DNA of 64,000 nt, from contig JAFYHU010000017.1 of the NCBI GenBank assembly GCA_017538965.1, positions 1 to 64,000 of the forward strand. Reading direction: 5' to 3'. The stretch comes from Oscillospiraceae bacterium (GTDB taxonomy: Bacteria > Bacillota > Clostridia > Oscillospirales > Oscillospiraceae). How positions within the stretch are numbered: the first letter of the stretch is position 1; the number at the start of each line of letters is the position of its first letter. The notes under the pieces were generated by a model. That model saw only the letters and a program-made list of their open reading frames with translations, was not told the origin of the DNA and did no database searches. Below, in pieces: positions 15,687 to 23,745 of this stretch. The position numbers and the translations under genes are program-made.

Positions 15687-16034
15687 ATGCTGACAGCAGA
15701 AAAGCTGAGAGCATACGGCGCGGATGTCGAAGAAGGTCTTGCGCGCTGTATGAACGACGAGGCTTTCTATCTGCGCATGGTCAACATGGCGGTTGAGGAC
15801 AGAAACTTCGGCCGTCTTGAGGAAGCGGTTGAGCAGGACGAGATCCCCCGCATTTTCGAAGCGGCCCACGCCCTGAAGGGCATGCTGGGGAATCTGGCGC
15901 TTAAGCCTCTTTTCCGGCCGGCCTCTGAAATGACGGAACTTGCCCGCGCCGGAGATCACGCGGATTATGCCGCGCTGTGGGATGAGCTCGCGGAAGCGCG
16001 GAAAAAACTGCAGGCCCTGCGCGACGAAGACTGA
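15687..16034 (+). CDS. Hpt phosphotransfer domain protein
   Basis: A 115-residue four-helix histidine phosphotransfer protein. The phosphorylatable His is in AHALKGMLGNL (about residue 56). AAAGGAGG precedes the ATG by about 8 bases. The partner kinase and receiver are not in the window. Its proximity to the BTAD/GGDEF-like regulator suggests a shared signalling route. Confidence 0.8.
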   Translation: MLTAEKLRAYGADVEEGLARCMNDEAFYLRMVNMAVEDRNFGRLEEAVEQDEIPRIFEAAHALKGMLGNLALKPLFRPASEMTELARAGDHADYAALWDELAEARKKLQALRDED

Positions 16035-16063
16035 AGACCGAAAAACGAAACTATCAGCGCGAG

Positions 16064-16669
16064 ATGGACGAAATCCTCTCGCAGCTTCAGGGTACCCGCC
16101 CGCGTCTTCTGCTGCACAGCTGCTGCGGGCCCTGTTCTTCTTCCGTGCTCGAAGATCTGAGCCGTTTCTTTCGGGTGACGCTGTTCTGGTATAACCCGAA
16201 CATTTTTCCGCAGGAGGAGTTTGACCGCCGACTGGCGGCCCAGAAAAAGCTCCTGCGGGCGATGGACCCTGCGGGCGAGATTGCCATTCTCGAAGTGCCG
16301 CGGGATCCGGCAGTCTGGTACCGGGCGGTTTCCGGCCTCGAAGGCGAGCCGGAAGGAGGCCTGCGCTGTACCGAATGCTTCCGTCTGCGGCTGTATGAAG
16401 CCGCAAAGGCCGCCGCGGAGGGCGGCTTTGACTGCTGGTGCAGCACGCTGACGCTCTCACGGCACAAAGATCCGGTCCGCATCAACGCCCTCGGCGAGCA
16501 GTACGCCCGGGAATTCGGCGTCCCCTGGCTCCCCTCCGAGTTCAAGAAGCGCGGACGCGAGCTGCGGTCAAAGGAACTCTGCGAACAGTACGGCATCTAT
16601 CGCCAGAACTACTGCGGCTGTGAATATTCCCTGCAGCCGAAAAAAACAACAAACGAGGTGCATCCATGA
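16064..16669 (+). CDS. queH: epoxyqueuosine reductase QueH
   Basis: Last step of queuosine tRNA modification: reduces epoxyqueuosine to queuosine using a 4Fe-4S cluster and metal. Motifs: HSCCGPCSSSV near the N-terminus, RCTECFRLRL in the middle and YCGCEYS at the end, giving the expected cysteine set. The annotated ATG lacks a good ribosome site. The upstream in-frame sequence (LKTEKRNYQRE) matches the usual QueH N-terminus, so translation may really begin at CTG 16031, overlapping the Hpt stop. It overlaps galU by ATGA. Confidence 0.92.
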   Translation: MDEILSQLQGTRPRLLLHSCCGPCSSSVLEDLSRFFRVTLFWYNPNIFPQEEFDRRLAAQKKLLRAMDPAGEIAILEVPRDPAVWYRAVSGLEGEPEGGLRCTECFRLRLYEAAKAAAEGGFDCWCSTLTLSRHKDPVRINALGEQYAREFGVPWLPSEFKKRGRELRSKELCEQYGIYRQNYCGCEYSLQPKKTTNEVHP

Positions 16670-17541
16670 AAGTCAGAAAAGCCATTATCCCCGCCGCGGG
16701 ACTCGGCACGCGGCTGCTGCCGAACACGAAGAGCATCCCCAAGGAGATGCTGCCCCTGGTCGACAAGCCGGTGCTTCAGTACATCGTCGAAGAGGCGGTC
16801 GCCGCCGGCGTCGAACAGATCCTGATCATCACCAACCGCGGCAAGTCGCCCATAGAGGACTATTTTGACTATTCCCCCGACCTGGAAGAGCGGCTCCTGA
16901 AAGACGGCAAGGAAAAGGAAGCGCGGGTCATCCGGGAAGTGGCCGACATGGCGGATGTGCTGTTCCTGCGCCAGAAAGAGACCAAAGGTCTCGGCCACGC
17001 CGTGTGGCGCGCCCGCAGCTTTGTGGGCAACGAGCCCTTTGCCGTGCTGCTGGGCGACGATATCATGCTGGGAGAGAAGCCGGTGCTCAAGCAGCTGGTC
17101 GAGGCCTCCGAGGCGAACAGCTGCAGCGCGGTTGCGATCCACGAGGTCCCGGACGAACTGATCGTCAAGTACTCGTCCGTTCTGATGACCGAGCAGCTTT
17201 CCGATCGGGTCTGGCGCATCGCCGACATGAACGAGAAGCCGACCCTGGAAGAGAAGTTCTCGAACTACGCCATTCTCGGGCGCTATGTGCTGACCCCGGC
17301 GATCTTCGACATTCTGGCGAACACGCCTCCCGGACGCAACAACGAGATCCAGCTGACGGACGGCATGAAGGAACTCGTCCGGCACGAGCCCTTCTGCGGG
17401 GTTGACTTTGAGGGCCGCCGCTACGACACCGGAAACCTGAAGGGCTATCTGGAGGCGATCATCGACTTTGCCCTGCGCAACGAAGAGGCGGGCGAGTGGC
17501 TGAGAGACTTCATCATCCATAAGGCGGATCAGCTCCGCTGA
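16666..17541 (+). CDS. galU: UTP--glucose-1-phosphate uridylyltransferase
   Basis: Makes UDP-glucose for polysaccharide and glycolipid synthesis. A 291-residue nucleotidyltransferase with AAGLGTRLLPNTKSIPKEML (residues 9-28), the GDD site in LLGDDIMLG, and the EKP and NEIQLTDGM blocks typical of GalU. Start overlaps queH by ATGA. A strong terminator follows. Confidence 0.95.
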   Translation: MKVRKAIIPAAGLGTRLLPNTKSIPKEMLPLVDKPVLQYIVEEAVAAGVEQILIITNRGKSPIEDYFDYSPDLEERLLKDGKEKEARVIREVADMADVLFLRQKETKGLGHAVWRARSFVGNEPFAVLLGDDIMLGEKPVLKQLVEASEANSCSAVAIHEVPDELIVKYSSVLMTEQLSDRVWRIADMNEKPTLEEKFSNYAILGRYVLTPAIFDILANTPPGRNNEIQLTDGMKELVRHEPFCGVDFEGRRYDTGNLKGYLEAIIDFALRNEEAGEWLRDFIIHKADQLR

Positions 17542-17568
17542 CCCTGCCCCGGATTCCCTAAGACAGCA

Positions 17569-17617
17569 GACCCCCGGATACCGTGTTTGCACCGTATCCG
17601 GAGGGTCTTTTTCGTTT
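17569..17617 (+). terminator. terminator after galU
   Basis: GACCCCCGGATACCGTG (17569-17585) pairs with CACCGTATCCGGAGGGTC (17590-17607), followed by TTTTTCGTTTTTC. Confidence 0.85.
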
Positions 17618-17631
17618 TTCAGCAGAGCATA

Positions 17632-17700
17632 ACGAAATCATTGCGAAACAGGAACGAAATACTTGAATTATTTCGCGAAATCTGTTATGATGATTTCGCA
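17632..17700 (+). promoter_or_regulatory. promoter with CGAAA-type repeats (HTH-AAA gene 1)
   Basis: TTGAAT (17663-17668), 17-base spacer, TATGAT (17686-17691). CGAAA words repeat at 17633, 17644 and 17655 upstream of -35. The palindrome TTTCGCGAAA (17671-17680) sits in the spacer and TTTCGCA follows -10. Likely operators, perhaps for the HTH domain of the gene itself. Confidence 0.65.
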
Positions 17701-17715
17701 AAGGCGGTGATCGAT

Positions 17716-19545
17716 GTGACATACCTGACCATCCATGAAGCGGCAGCCAAATATGAGCTCTCCTCCCGCCGCGTCCAGCAGATGTGCAAGGCAGGCGAAA
17801 TTCCGGGTGCGGTGAAAAACGGCCGTGCCTGGAAGGTCCCGGAAGATGCCGTGCCGGAAGGCTCCCGTAAGGCCGAAAAGCCGCGTCTTCCGCTCCCGGT
17901 CGGAATCTCCAGCTATATCGAGGCCGTGTCAAACTACTATTATGTGGATAAAACCCTGCTGATCCGGGACTTTATTGACACCCTGCCGAAGGTTTCCCTG
18001 ATTACGCGTCCGCGGCGGTTCGGGAAAACCCTGAATATGGATATGCTGCGCGTCTATTTCGAAAAGAGCGAGCGCGACACCTCCGTCTATTTTCAGAACA
18101 AGGCAATCTGGGCCTGCGGAAAACACTATCGTTCGTTCCAGGGGCGATATCCCGTCATCTATCTCTCGTTCAAGGATGTAAAATACAATGCCTGGGCAGA
18201 TGCGTATAAGGACATTTCGGAATGCATTGCAGCGGAATATGCCCGTCATGCGGAGCTTGCGGACAGTTCCGCATGCAGCGCAATGGAAAAGGCCTGCTAT
18301 CAACGTATCGTCTCGGGGACGCACGATGAGGTGGATCTGAGCCGGTCTCTCTCCATGCTCTCCGCCATGCTCCGCAAGCACCACGGGGAAGCAGCTGTCA
18401 TCATCATCGACGAGTATGACACGCCGATCCAGCAGGGGCATCTCAACGGTTATTACCGCGAAGTGGTCGCCTTCATACGCAATCTGTTTTCCGGGGCATT
18501 CAAGGATAATCCGAATCTGGCATACGGTTTTCTGACGGGGATTCTCCGGGTGGCCAAGGAAAGCATCTTCAGCGGCATGAACAATCTGAAAGTACATACG
18601 ATCATGGATTCCCGCTTCAGTTCCTATTTCGGCTTCACAGAAAATGAAATCTCTGAAATGCTTCGTTATTTTGGACAGCCGAAGAAGATGACGGAGATCC
18701 GCGAATGGTACAACGGATACCTGTTCGGAAACAGCGAAATCTATAACCCCTGGTCGGTGATCAACTATGTCGACGAGGGATGCATCCCCAAGGCCTTCTG
18801 GCAATCGACGGGAAGCAACGACATTATCGGCGAAATTGCCTCTGCCGCGACGCCTGACATCACCAAGAATCTGCGAAAGCTGATGCAGGGCGAATCCCTG
18901 ACGACGTATATCGACACGGACGTGATCTATCCCCGTGTGAAAGAAAACCCGTTCAGCATCTACAGCTTTCTTCTGCTTACCGGGTATCTGAAGAATGCGG
19001 AGATCGTACCGCAGGCTGACGGCAATTACATGTGCAGGGTGGAAATCCCCAACAGGGAGATCTCACTGGTCTATTCCCGGGAAGTGCTTGCAAAGGTATC
19101 GCCAAAGCCGGCACAGTCCACCGCCGCGGCAATCCAGCAGGCCGTTTTTGAGAGAGACTTTCCCATGCTTCAGCGTAGCCTGGAGACCTTCCTGATGCAG
19201 ACCGTCAGCTATTTCGACTCCAGTGATGAGGCCTTCTATCAGGGCCTGATGATCGGCCTCTGTGCCGCGCTGAACAATTGTTACCGCGTCCGTTCAAACC
19301 GCGAGTCCGGTTACGGGCGCTTCGATATCCAGCTTTTCCCGATGATCGAGAATCTGCCCGGTTTTCTGATCGAGCTGAAAGCTACAAAAGACAAGGCTGC
19401 TGACCTGGAAGTCCTTTCTTCCGAAGCGCTGGATCAAATCGAAGAAAAGCGCTATGTGCAGGAGATGCAGGAGTCGGGAGTCCGGGAAATCATCTGCATC
19501 GGCATGGCCTTCCGCGGCAAGGAAGTCGCCGTCAGAAGCAAATAG
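17716..19545 (+). CDS. HTH domain - AAA-ATPase-like - PD-(D/E)XK nuclease-like protein, copy 1
   Basis: A 609-residue protein. An N-terminal MerR/excisionase-like helix-turn-helix (TIHEAAAKYELSSRRVQQMC, residues 4-23, ending GRAWKVPEDAV) is fused to the AAA-ATPase_like domain (YYVDKTLLIRDFI; Walker-like RPRRFGKTLNMDML; Walker B VIIIDEYDTPI) and a C-terminal PDDEXK_9-type nuclease domain (RSNRESGYGRFDIQLFP ... GFLIELKAT). Function of this family is unknown. The GTG at 17716 follows AAGGCGGTGA; upstream in-frame codons lie over the promoter. A paralogue with the same architecture is at 49151-51010. Confidence 0.8.
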   Translation: MTYLTIHEAAAKYELSSRRVQQMCKAGEIPGAVKNGRAWKVPEDAVPEGSRKAEKPRLPLPVGISSYIEAVSNYYYVDKTLLIRDFIDTLPKVSLITRPRRFGKTLNMDMLRVYFEKSERDTSVYFQNKAIWACGKHYRSFQGRYPVIYLSFKDVKYNAWADAYKDISECIAAEYARHAELADSSACSAMEKACYQRIVSGTHDEVDLSRSLSMLSAMLRKHHGEAAVIIIDEYDTPIQQGHLNGYYREVVAFIRNLFSGAFKDNPNLAYGFLTGILRVAKESIFSGMNNLKVHTIMDSRFSSYFGFTENEISEMLRYFGQPKKMTEIREWYNGYLFGNSEIYNPWSVINYVDEGCIPKAFWQSTGSNDIIGEIASAATPDITKNLRKLMQGESLTTYIDTDVIYPRVKENPFSIYSFLLLTGYLKNAEIVPQADGNYMCRVEIPNREISLVYSREVLAKVSPKPAQSTAAAIQQAVFERDFPMLQRSLETFLMQTVSYFDSSDEAFYQGLMIGLCAALNNCYRVRSNRESGYGRFDIQLFPMIENLPGFLIELKATKDKAADLEVLSSEALDQIEEKRYVQEMQESGVREIICIGMAFRGKEVAVRSK

Positions 19546-19736
19546 CTATCCAAATTATCTTCCATTCTTTCCGATGATAGATGTGCTGCCGTTTGCCCAC
19601 CCCCGCCAGATCGGCGCGCTTGGAGCGCATAGCGAACGTTGGCACAACGCTCATCAAGAATGGGAAGCAAATCTTCCCCCACACGTTGCGGAATAATTGA
19701 TTAAACCAGCAAATCGGGATTCGGAGGAAAAAAACA

Positions 19737-20369
19737 GTGGCTTTTGATTTTAAGAAGGAATTCAAAGAGTTTTACATGCCCAAGAACAAACCGGGCATCA
19801 TTACTGTGCCGAGCATGAATTATCTCGCCGTTCGTGGGCATGGAAATCCAAATGAAGAGGATGGGGATTACAAGCAGGCTATCGGACTTCTCTATGGTAT
19901 TGCGTTCACCATCAAGATGAGCAAGAAAGGCACACATCAGATTGACGGGTTTTTCGACTATGTTGTGCCGCCGCTTGAGGGCTTTTGGTGGCAGGATGGT
20001 ATCGACGGCATTGACTATGCACATAAGGAGAATTTCAAATGGATATCCGTTATTAGACTTCCTGATTTTGTAACTAAGGATGATTTTAAATGGGCGGTCG
20101 AAGAAGCAACCGCAAAAAAGAAAACTGACTTTTCCAAAGTCGAATTCTTGACCTATGACGAAGGCTTGTGCGTCCAATGTATGCATATAGGCTCCTATGA
20201 TGATGAGCCTGCCACTGTGGCTCTTATGCATGAGTATATAGAAGGACAGGGATATACTCTTGACATTACGGATGAACGACTGCATCACGAGATTTATCTG
20301 AGCGATGCCAGGAAAACAGCTCCCGATAAACTGAAGACGGTAATTAGACATCCGATACGAAAGAGATAG
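19737..20369 (+). CDS. GyrI-like small-molecule-binding protein
   Basis: A 210-residue stand-alone GyrI/effector-binding-like protein. It opens with FDFKKEFKEFYMPKNKPGII and has two repeated beta-alpha halves, the second starting KVEFLTYDEGLCVQCMHIGSYDDEP. Such proteins bind hydrophobic cationic drugs or other ligands. GTG start with GGAGG 10 bases upstream. It converges on the MerR regulator, whose own C-terminus is of the same superfamily. The 190 bases before it hold no gene. Confidence 0.78.
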   Translation: MAFDFKKEFKEFYMPKNKPGIITVPSMNYLAVRGHGNPNEEDGDYKQAIGLLYGIAFTIKMSKKGTHQIDGFFDYVVPPLEGFWWQDGIDGIDYAHKENFKWISVIRLPDFVTKDDFKWAVEEATAKKKTDFSKVEFLTYDEGLCVQCMHIGSYDDEPATVALMHEYIEGQGYTLDITDERLHHEIYLSDARKTAPDKLKTVIRHPIRKR

Positions 20370-20394
20370 AACATGGCTTCGAGTAAAAGACAAA

Positions 20395-20434
20395 GCCCCA
20401 AGCTACTGATGAACAGCGGCTTGGGGCCTTTCTT
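20395..20434. terminator. bidirectional terminator
   Basis: GCCCCAAGC (20395-20403) and GCTTGGGGC (20419-20427) with U-rich sequence on both sides. Serves the convergent GyrI-like and MerR genes. Confidence 0.8.
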
Positions 20435-20467
20435 GTTCTAACCTTGCGGCCAGTACCCGGTAGTTGC

Positions 20468-21283
20468 TTATTTCTTCTTCACCGGATAGCAGATCTCCGT
20501 CACGAACTCGTCCGGGTTCTGTGTTTCATGCGGGCTGACATGATAGATGTTGAACATCGGCTCAGCAGGTTCATACCCGTTCGCCTCCATCCATGCAATG
20601 ACAGCGGCGTAAACATCCGTGATCTGGGTATAGCTTCCCTGATAGGTACAGCTGGCGACCATCACCTCCGGAAGTGTACGGAACTTCACATGCTCAGTGT
20701 CGGGATAACTGCCCTTCACAGTCTTCCATGCCATCATTTCCACGTTTTCTTCTTTGTACTCGCCGTCAAGATAGGTTACCGCGCAAAGGCAAGGATCATC
20801 CTCCGTCAGATTCATTCGGCATGTTTCTTCTGCCATCTTTCCCCAGATGATTCCTTCATCTTCATAACGGGGAATGGTCATGTGGACAGTTGCGGCGTAG
20901 CGTTCCGGGATGGTCTTGAGAGTAACGTTGTAACTCATGTTTTCTTCCTTTCTCAGCCTTTTTCGGGCTGCGTCCAGAAGCGTCAGCTTGTGCGCCGTAT
21001 CCTGTGACAAGGCTTCCAGTTCTTCCTGCCTGGCAGAAAAGAACTGCTCCAGTGTATCTCGATCATCATAGATTTCAAGGATCTTTACGATATCTGCAAG
21101 AGAAAAGCCCATATCCTTCAGTGCGGCGATTCGCCCTGCTGTAGGCAACTGATCCTCTCTATAATATCGATAATCCGTGAAGCGGTCGATTTCTGCCGGT
21201 TTCAAAAGACCGATCTCATCATAGTGGCGAAGCATTCTGACGCTGATCCTGGACAACTTTGAAAATTCTCCGATTTTCAGCAT
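20468..21283 (-). CDS. MerR-family regulator with GyrI-like effector domain
   Basis: A 271-residue regulator of BmrR/BltR architecture: an N-terminal MerR winged helix (MLKIGEFSKLSRISVRMLRHYDEIGLLKP), a coiled-coil dimerisation helix (about 75-115), and a C-terminal effector-binding domain of about 155 residues. Expected to sense hydrophobic ligands and to twist promoters with over-long spacers. Its own upstream region has a 19-base-spaced promoter, consistent with self-activation. Target genes may include the CDP-alcohol transferase cluster or itself. Confidence 0.88.
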   Translation of the reverse strand: MLKIGEFSKLSRISVRMLRHYDEIGLLKPAEIDRFTDYRYYREDQLPTAGRIAALKDMGFSLADIVKILEIYDDRDTLEQFFSARQEELEALSQDTAHKLTLLDAARKRLRKEENMSYNVTLKTIPERYAATVHMTIPRYEDEGIIWGKMAEETCRMNLTEDDPCLCAVTYLDGEYKEENVEMMAWKTVKGSYPDTEHVKFRTLPEVMVASCTYQGSYTQITDVYAAVIAWMEANGYEPAEPMFNIYHVSPHETQNPDEFVTEICYPVKKK

Positions 21284-21321
21284 GGCGGTACCTCCTGTTG
21301 CTGTTTTTTGAGCTCAGGCAC

Positions 21322-21352
21322 ATCGTAATGCCTGCCACAGTGTGAGAGTCAA
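21322..21352 (-). promoter_or_regulatory. MerR-type promoter with 19-base spacer
   Basis: Minus strand: TTGACT (21352-21347) and TACGAT (21327-21322) are 19 bases apart, the hallmark of MerR-activated promoters. CACACTGTG in the spacer is a short dyad. It drives the MerR gene itself. Confidence 0.6.
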
Positions 21353-21379
21353 GGGGTTAAAATCATTATTATTTATTTC

Positions 21380-21874
21380 CTATAAGTCCTCTTTTCCTGT
21401 CCGGATATAATGTCCCTCCTGAATTGCAGCGAATGTGGCCAGCGCGCAGACGAGCGGCGCACTGTATTTCAACTCTACGACCGGCAGCGTCAGCGGCAGA
21501 ATGAACAGCAGAATGCCCGTGACTTTGTTCATTATCGTATGCATGGCGACAAACCTTTTTTGAATCACATAGCCGGATATCATGTTTATCATTTTGATCA
21601 GCGCAATGAGAACGATCCAAATCCATAACCACAACGGAACGGCAAGGTTGGGCAGCAGCTTCATCAGACATGCCGCGACAAACACAAAATCGGCGGCGGT
21701 ATCCAGCTTCGCGCCGAACTCGCTTGTGGTATTGGTTCTTCGAGCCACCGCACCGTCGATCACGTCGGTGATACCAGTAATCAAGTATAAGATGATAAAC
21801 GACGGGGAAAAGGGCTGACAGAACAGCAATGCTAAAGCGCACAAGATGCGAATACCGGTGAGCAAATTAGCCAT
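21380..21874 (-). CDS. CDP-alcohol phosphatidyltransferase family protein
   Basis: A 164-residue integral membrane enzyme with the signature D-G-x2-A-R-x8-G-x3-D-x3-D: DGAVARRTNTTSEFGAKLDT plus AAD (about residues 40-62). It condenses a CDP-activated lipid or sugar alcohol with another alcohol. Several transmembrane helices follow. The alcohol is unknown. Preceded by GGGAGGC and coupled to a 35-codon ORF. A second family member, pssA, lies at 31977-32624. Confidence 0.85.
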   Translation of the reverse strand: MANLLTGIRILCALALLFCQPFSPSFIILYLITGITDVIDGAVARRTNTTSEFGAKLDTAADFVFVAACLMKLLPNLAVPLWLWIWIVLIALIKMINMISGYVIQKRFVAMHTIMNKVTGILLFILPLTLPVVELKYSAPLVCALATFAAIQEGHYIRTGKEDL

Positions 21875-21887
21875 GCCTCCCGTGGTT

Positions 21888-21995
21888 TTACGCCTCTTTC
21901 ACCGGTACCCAGATACAGCTCTCATAGTCCGGTGACTGAGGATCGCCCGCGGAGTACACTTCCGCCTGTTTGATTTCAACCATGTTTTCAGTCAT
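21888..21995 (-). CDS. 35-residue ORF, resembles GyrI-domain C-terminal end
   Basis: Reads MTENMVEIKQAEVYSAGDPQ then SPDYESCIWVPVKEA. The pattern VYxxGDxxSPDYxxxIWVPV is the usual end of GyrI/AraC effector domains. ATGA overlap with the nucleotidyltransferase stop and an AAGGATAAC site suggest it is translated. Either a small peptide or a remnant of a GyrI-like gene. Confidence 0.5.
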   Translation of the reverse strand: MTENMVEIKQAEVYSAGDPQSPDYESCIWVPVKEA

Positions 21996-22768
21996 CGTGT
22001 TATCCTTTCCAGACGGGCGAAAACCGATTGGCACCAGGCAAACAGGACGGAAAACGCCTGATCAAAATCAAATCCGTCCGGCAGCTCGGTCAGGTCCAGC
22101 ACCCGCCGGTCTTCCTCCGAAACAGCCTCCTTGAGTTCCTTTCTGGCGAGGACAAAGCGACCACTTTCCAGATAGTGCAGATTCTGCATCAGGAAAAACA
22201 CGCCTTTGCAGGTGACGCGAAACGCCGCGATATTTCTCTCCCTGTCCGCATGGATATAGCGATGGCAGAGTTCGTGATACAGGTTCCCCAAACTGAGCTT
22301 TACATAGCTGACTTCGTCCTCCCATGTCGCAGAAGGGAGGTAATCTGCCAATGTGCCGTACAAATCTTTTGTCGTATGACACAGCTGGCAGACCTCCAGG
22401 GGATTCCAACGAAGCAACTCGTCTCTGCCGCAGATAAAGCCGCAGGATCTCTCATAGAAACCGATCCTTTTCAAGATCTCCCGATATCGATCCATGTCCT
22501 GAACAGAAAACTGATCCAGAATCAACATGACATCAATATCGCTGTCCTCGCGGGCTTCTCCACGCAGATAACTGCCCTGCAGCCCCACATACAGCAGCCG
22601 ATCGCCGAAGGCTGTCCGGCAGTTCGAAATCAGATCATTCAAATAACTGTCCAGATCAAACATCATGCTTTTGCGCAATCCGGTCATAATCTTCTCCCAG
22701 CAGTAATCCCGCAACTGTGTCTGCGAATATATGCGCAGTGTTGTTTCGATCGTGGTAAGCCCGCGCAA
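21992..22768 (-). CDS. nucleotidyltransferase-fold protein
   Basis: Pol-beta-like nucleotidyltransferase: GLQGSYLRGEAREDSDIDVM holds the GSxxRG loop and the Asp pair. The C-terminal half is helical (HELCHRYIHADRERN) and resembles substrate-binding halves of aminoglycoside or small-molecule nucleotidyltransferases. The start shown is TTG at 22768; the ATG at 22687 (MTGLRKSMMFDL), with GGGAG 7 bases upstream, is a good alternative. Substrate unknown. Middle gene of a minus-strand run from the isochorismatase to the CDP-alcohol transferase. Confidence 0.75.
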   Translation of the reverse strand: MRGLTTIETTLRIYSQTQLRDYCWEKIMTGLRKSMMFDLDSYLNDLISNCRTAFGDRLLYVGLQGSYLRGEAREDSDIDVMLILDQFSVQDMDRYREILKRIGFYERSCGFICGRDELLRWNPLEVCQLCHTTKDLYGTLADYLPSATWEDEVSYVKLSLGNLYHELCHRYIHADRERNIAAFRVTCKGVFFLMQNLHYLESGRFVLARKELKEAVSEEDRRVLDLTELPDGFDFDQAFSVLFAWCQSVFARLERITR

Positions 22769-22774
22769 AGTATC

Positions 22775-23164
22775 CTATTTTTTCGTAATTCTGAAGCGGC
22801 AATGCTCCGCTCCATTCAAGATGGTTTCCAGGATATCCACTTCAAATTCACTGTTCGGCTCCTGACGGCTGAGGATATATAGAATGCTCTGCCTGCTGCA
22901 ATTACAGTGATCCGGATCTGTGATTTGTCCGGACAGAACTTTCGGGCAGGTGCATTTTTCATAGCCAAGCTCGTATACATGGCCAGACACGATCACTTTC
23001 CCAAAGTATCCGTTTCCATTCATAGCCTCGCCGTAAATTCTGTCCAGATCGCCGTTGCAGAACCGATAGAGTTCCATTTGTGCAGGGAGAACACGGCCTT
23101 TCACACAGGCCACGGCCTGTTCATAGTATTTATCATTCATTTGTCTCTGCGTTTTGATACTCAT
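22775..23164 (-). CDS. cysteine-rich protein, possibly L-2-amino-thiazoline-4-carboxylate hydrolase-like
   Basis: A 129-residue protein with a metal-binding look: CTCPKV (about 71), HCNCSRQSILYIL and a C-terminal EHCRFRI. The C-rich tail is shared with proteins annotated as ATC hydrolase-like or DUF6144, but I cannot prove activity. The start may be ATG 23164 or, in phase with relatives, ATG 23140; both overlap the isochorismatase end. Confidence 0.6.
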   Translation of the reverse strand: MSIKTQRQMNDKYYEQAVACVKGRVLPAQMELYRFCNGDLDRIYGEAMNGNGYFGKVIVSGHVYELGYEKCTCPKVLSGQITDPDHCNCSRQSILYILSRQEPNSEFEVDILETILNGAEHCRFRITKK

Positions 23165-23639
23165 TTAATGTTCTGACCTCACAGCCCTTGGCCACATAAT
23201 AGGCGAGCATTTCCGGCAGCTTCTTCAAATCGTAACTGGTAACGCAATCGGAGATGACATGAACGGCATATCCGGCCTTTGTCATATTGAAACAGGTGGA
23301 TTTCACACAGGCAGTGGCATCAGCACCGGTAATGTAAAACTCCCTGATATCATTTGCCCGGATGAATTCCGAAAACTCTTCGCTGGTCAAAGCGTTAGCC
23401 TTTGTCTTAACGAAAATATGATCCGAGACAATCTTGAGCTCCGGCGCAAGTTCTGCTCCTTTTGTGCCTGGCTTGAAGGTGCGCGTACCGGCGGACAGGT
23501 TATTGTGTTTTATATAGATGACTGCCATTGCCTGCTTCATTGCCCAATCAACAGCGGAATTGATATTGTCGATAATATCCCTGTAGTGCTTTGTAATATC
23601 GTTTTGAATATCAATCACGACAAGTGCTTTTCTGCTCAT
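23133..23639 (-). CDS. isochorismatase-family cysteine hydrolase
   Basis: A 168-residue protein with the Asp-Lys-Cys triad of the isochorismatase/nicotinamidase superfamily: VVIDIQND (Asp near residue 9), FVKTKANAL (Lys) and GADATACVKSTC (Cys). These enzymes hydrolyse amides or vinyl ethers. The substrate is unknown. Starts with an AGGAGG-like site and probably leads the downstream minus-strand genes. Confidence 0.85.
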   Translation of the reverse strand: MSRKALVVIDIQNDITKHYRDIIDNINSAVDWAMKQAMAVIYIKHNNLSAGTRTFKPGTKGAELAPELKIVSDHIFVKTKANALTSEEFSEFIRANDIREFYITGADATACVKSTCFNMTKAGYAVHVISDCVTSYDLKKLPEMLAYYVAKGCEVRTLNEYQNAETNE

Positions 23640-23745
23640 TTTTATAGCCTCCTTCAGCAGACTGTATTCTCTGTAATTTCATCCTGCCATTTTTTCCTTG
23701 AAATCGACGACACATGCCTGCCTGGCCGGTCATGTTTTATTTTAA

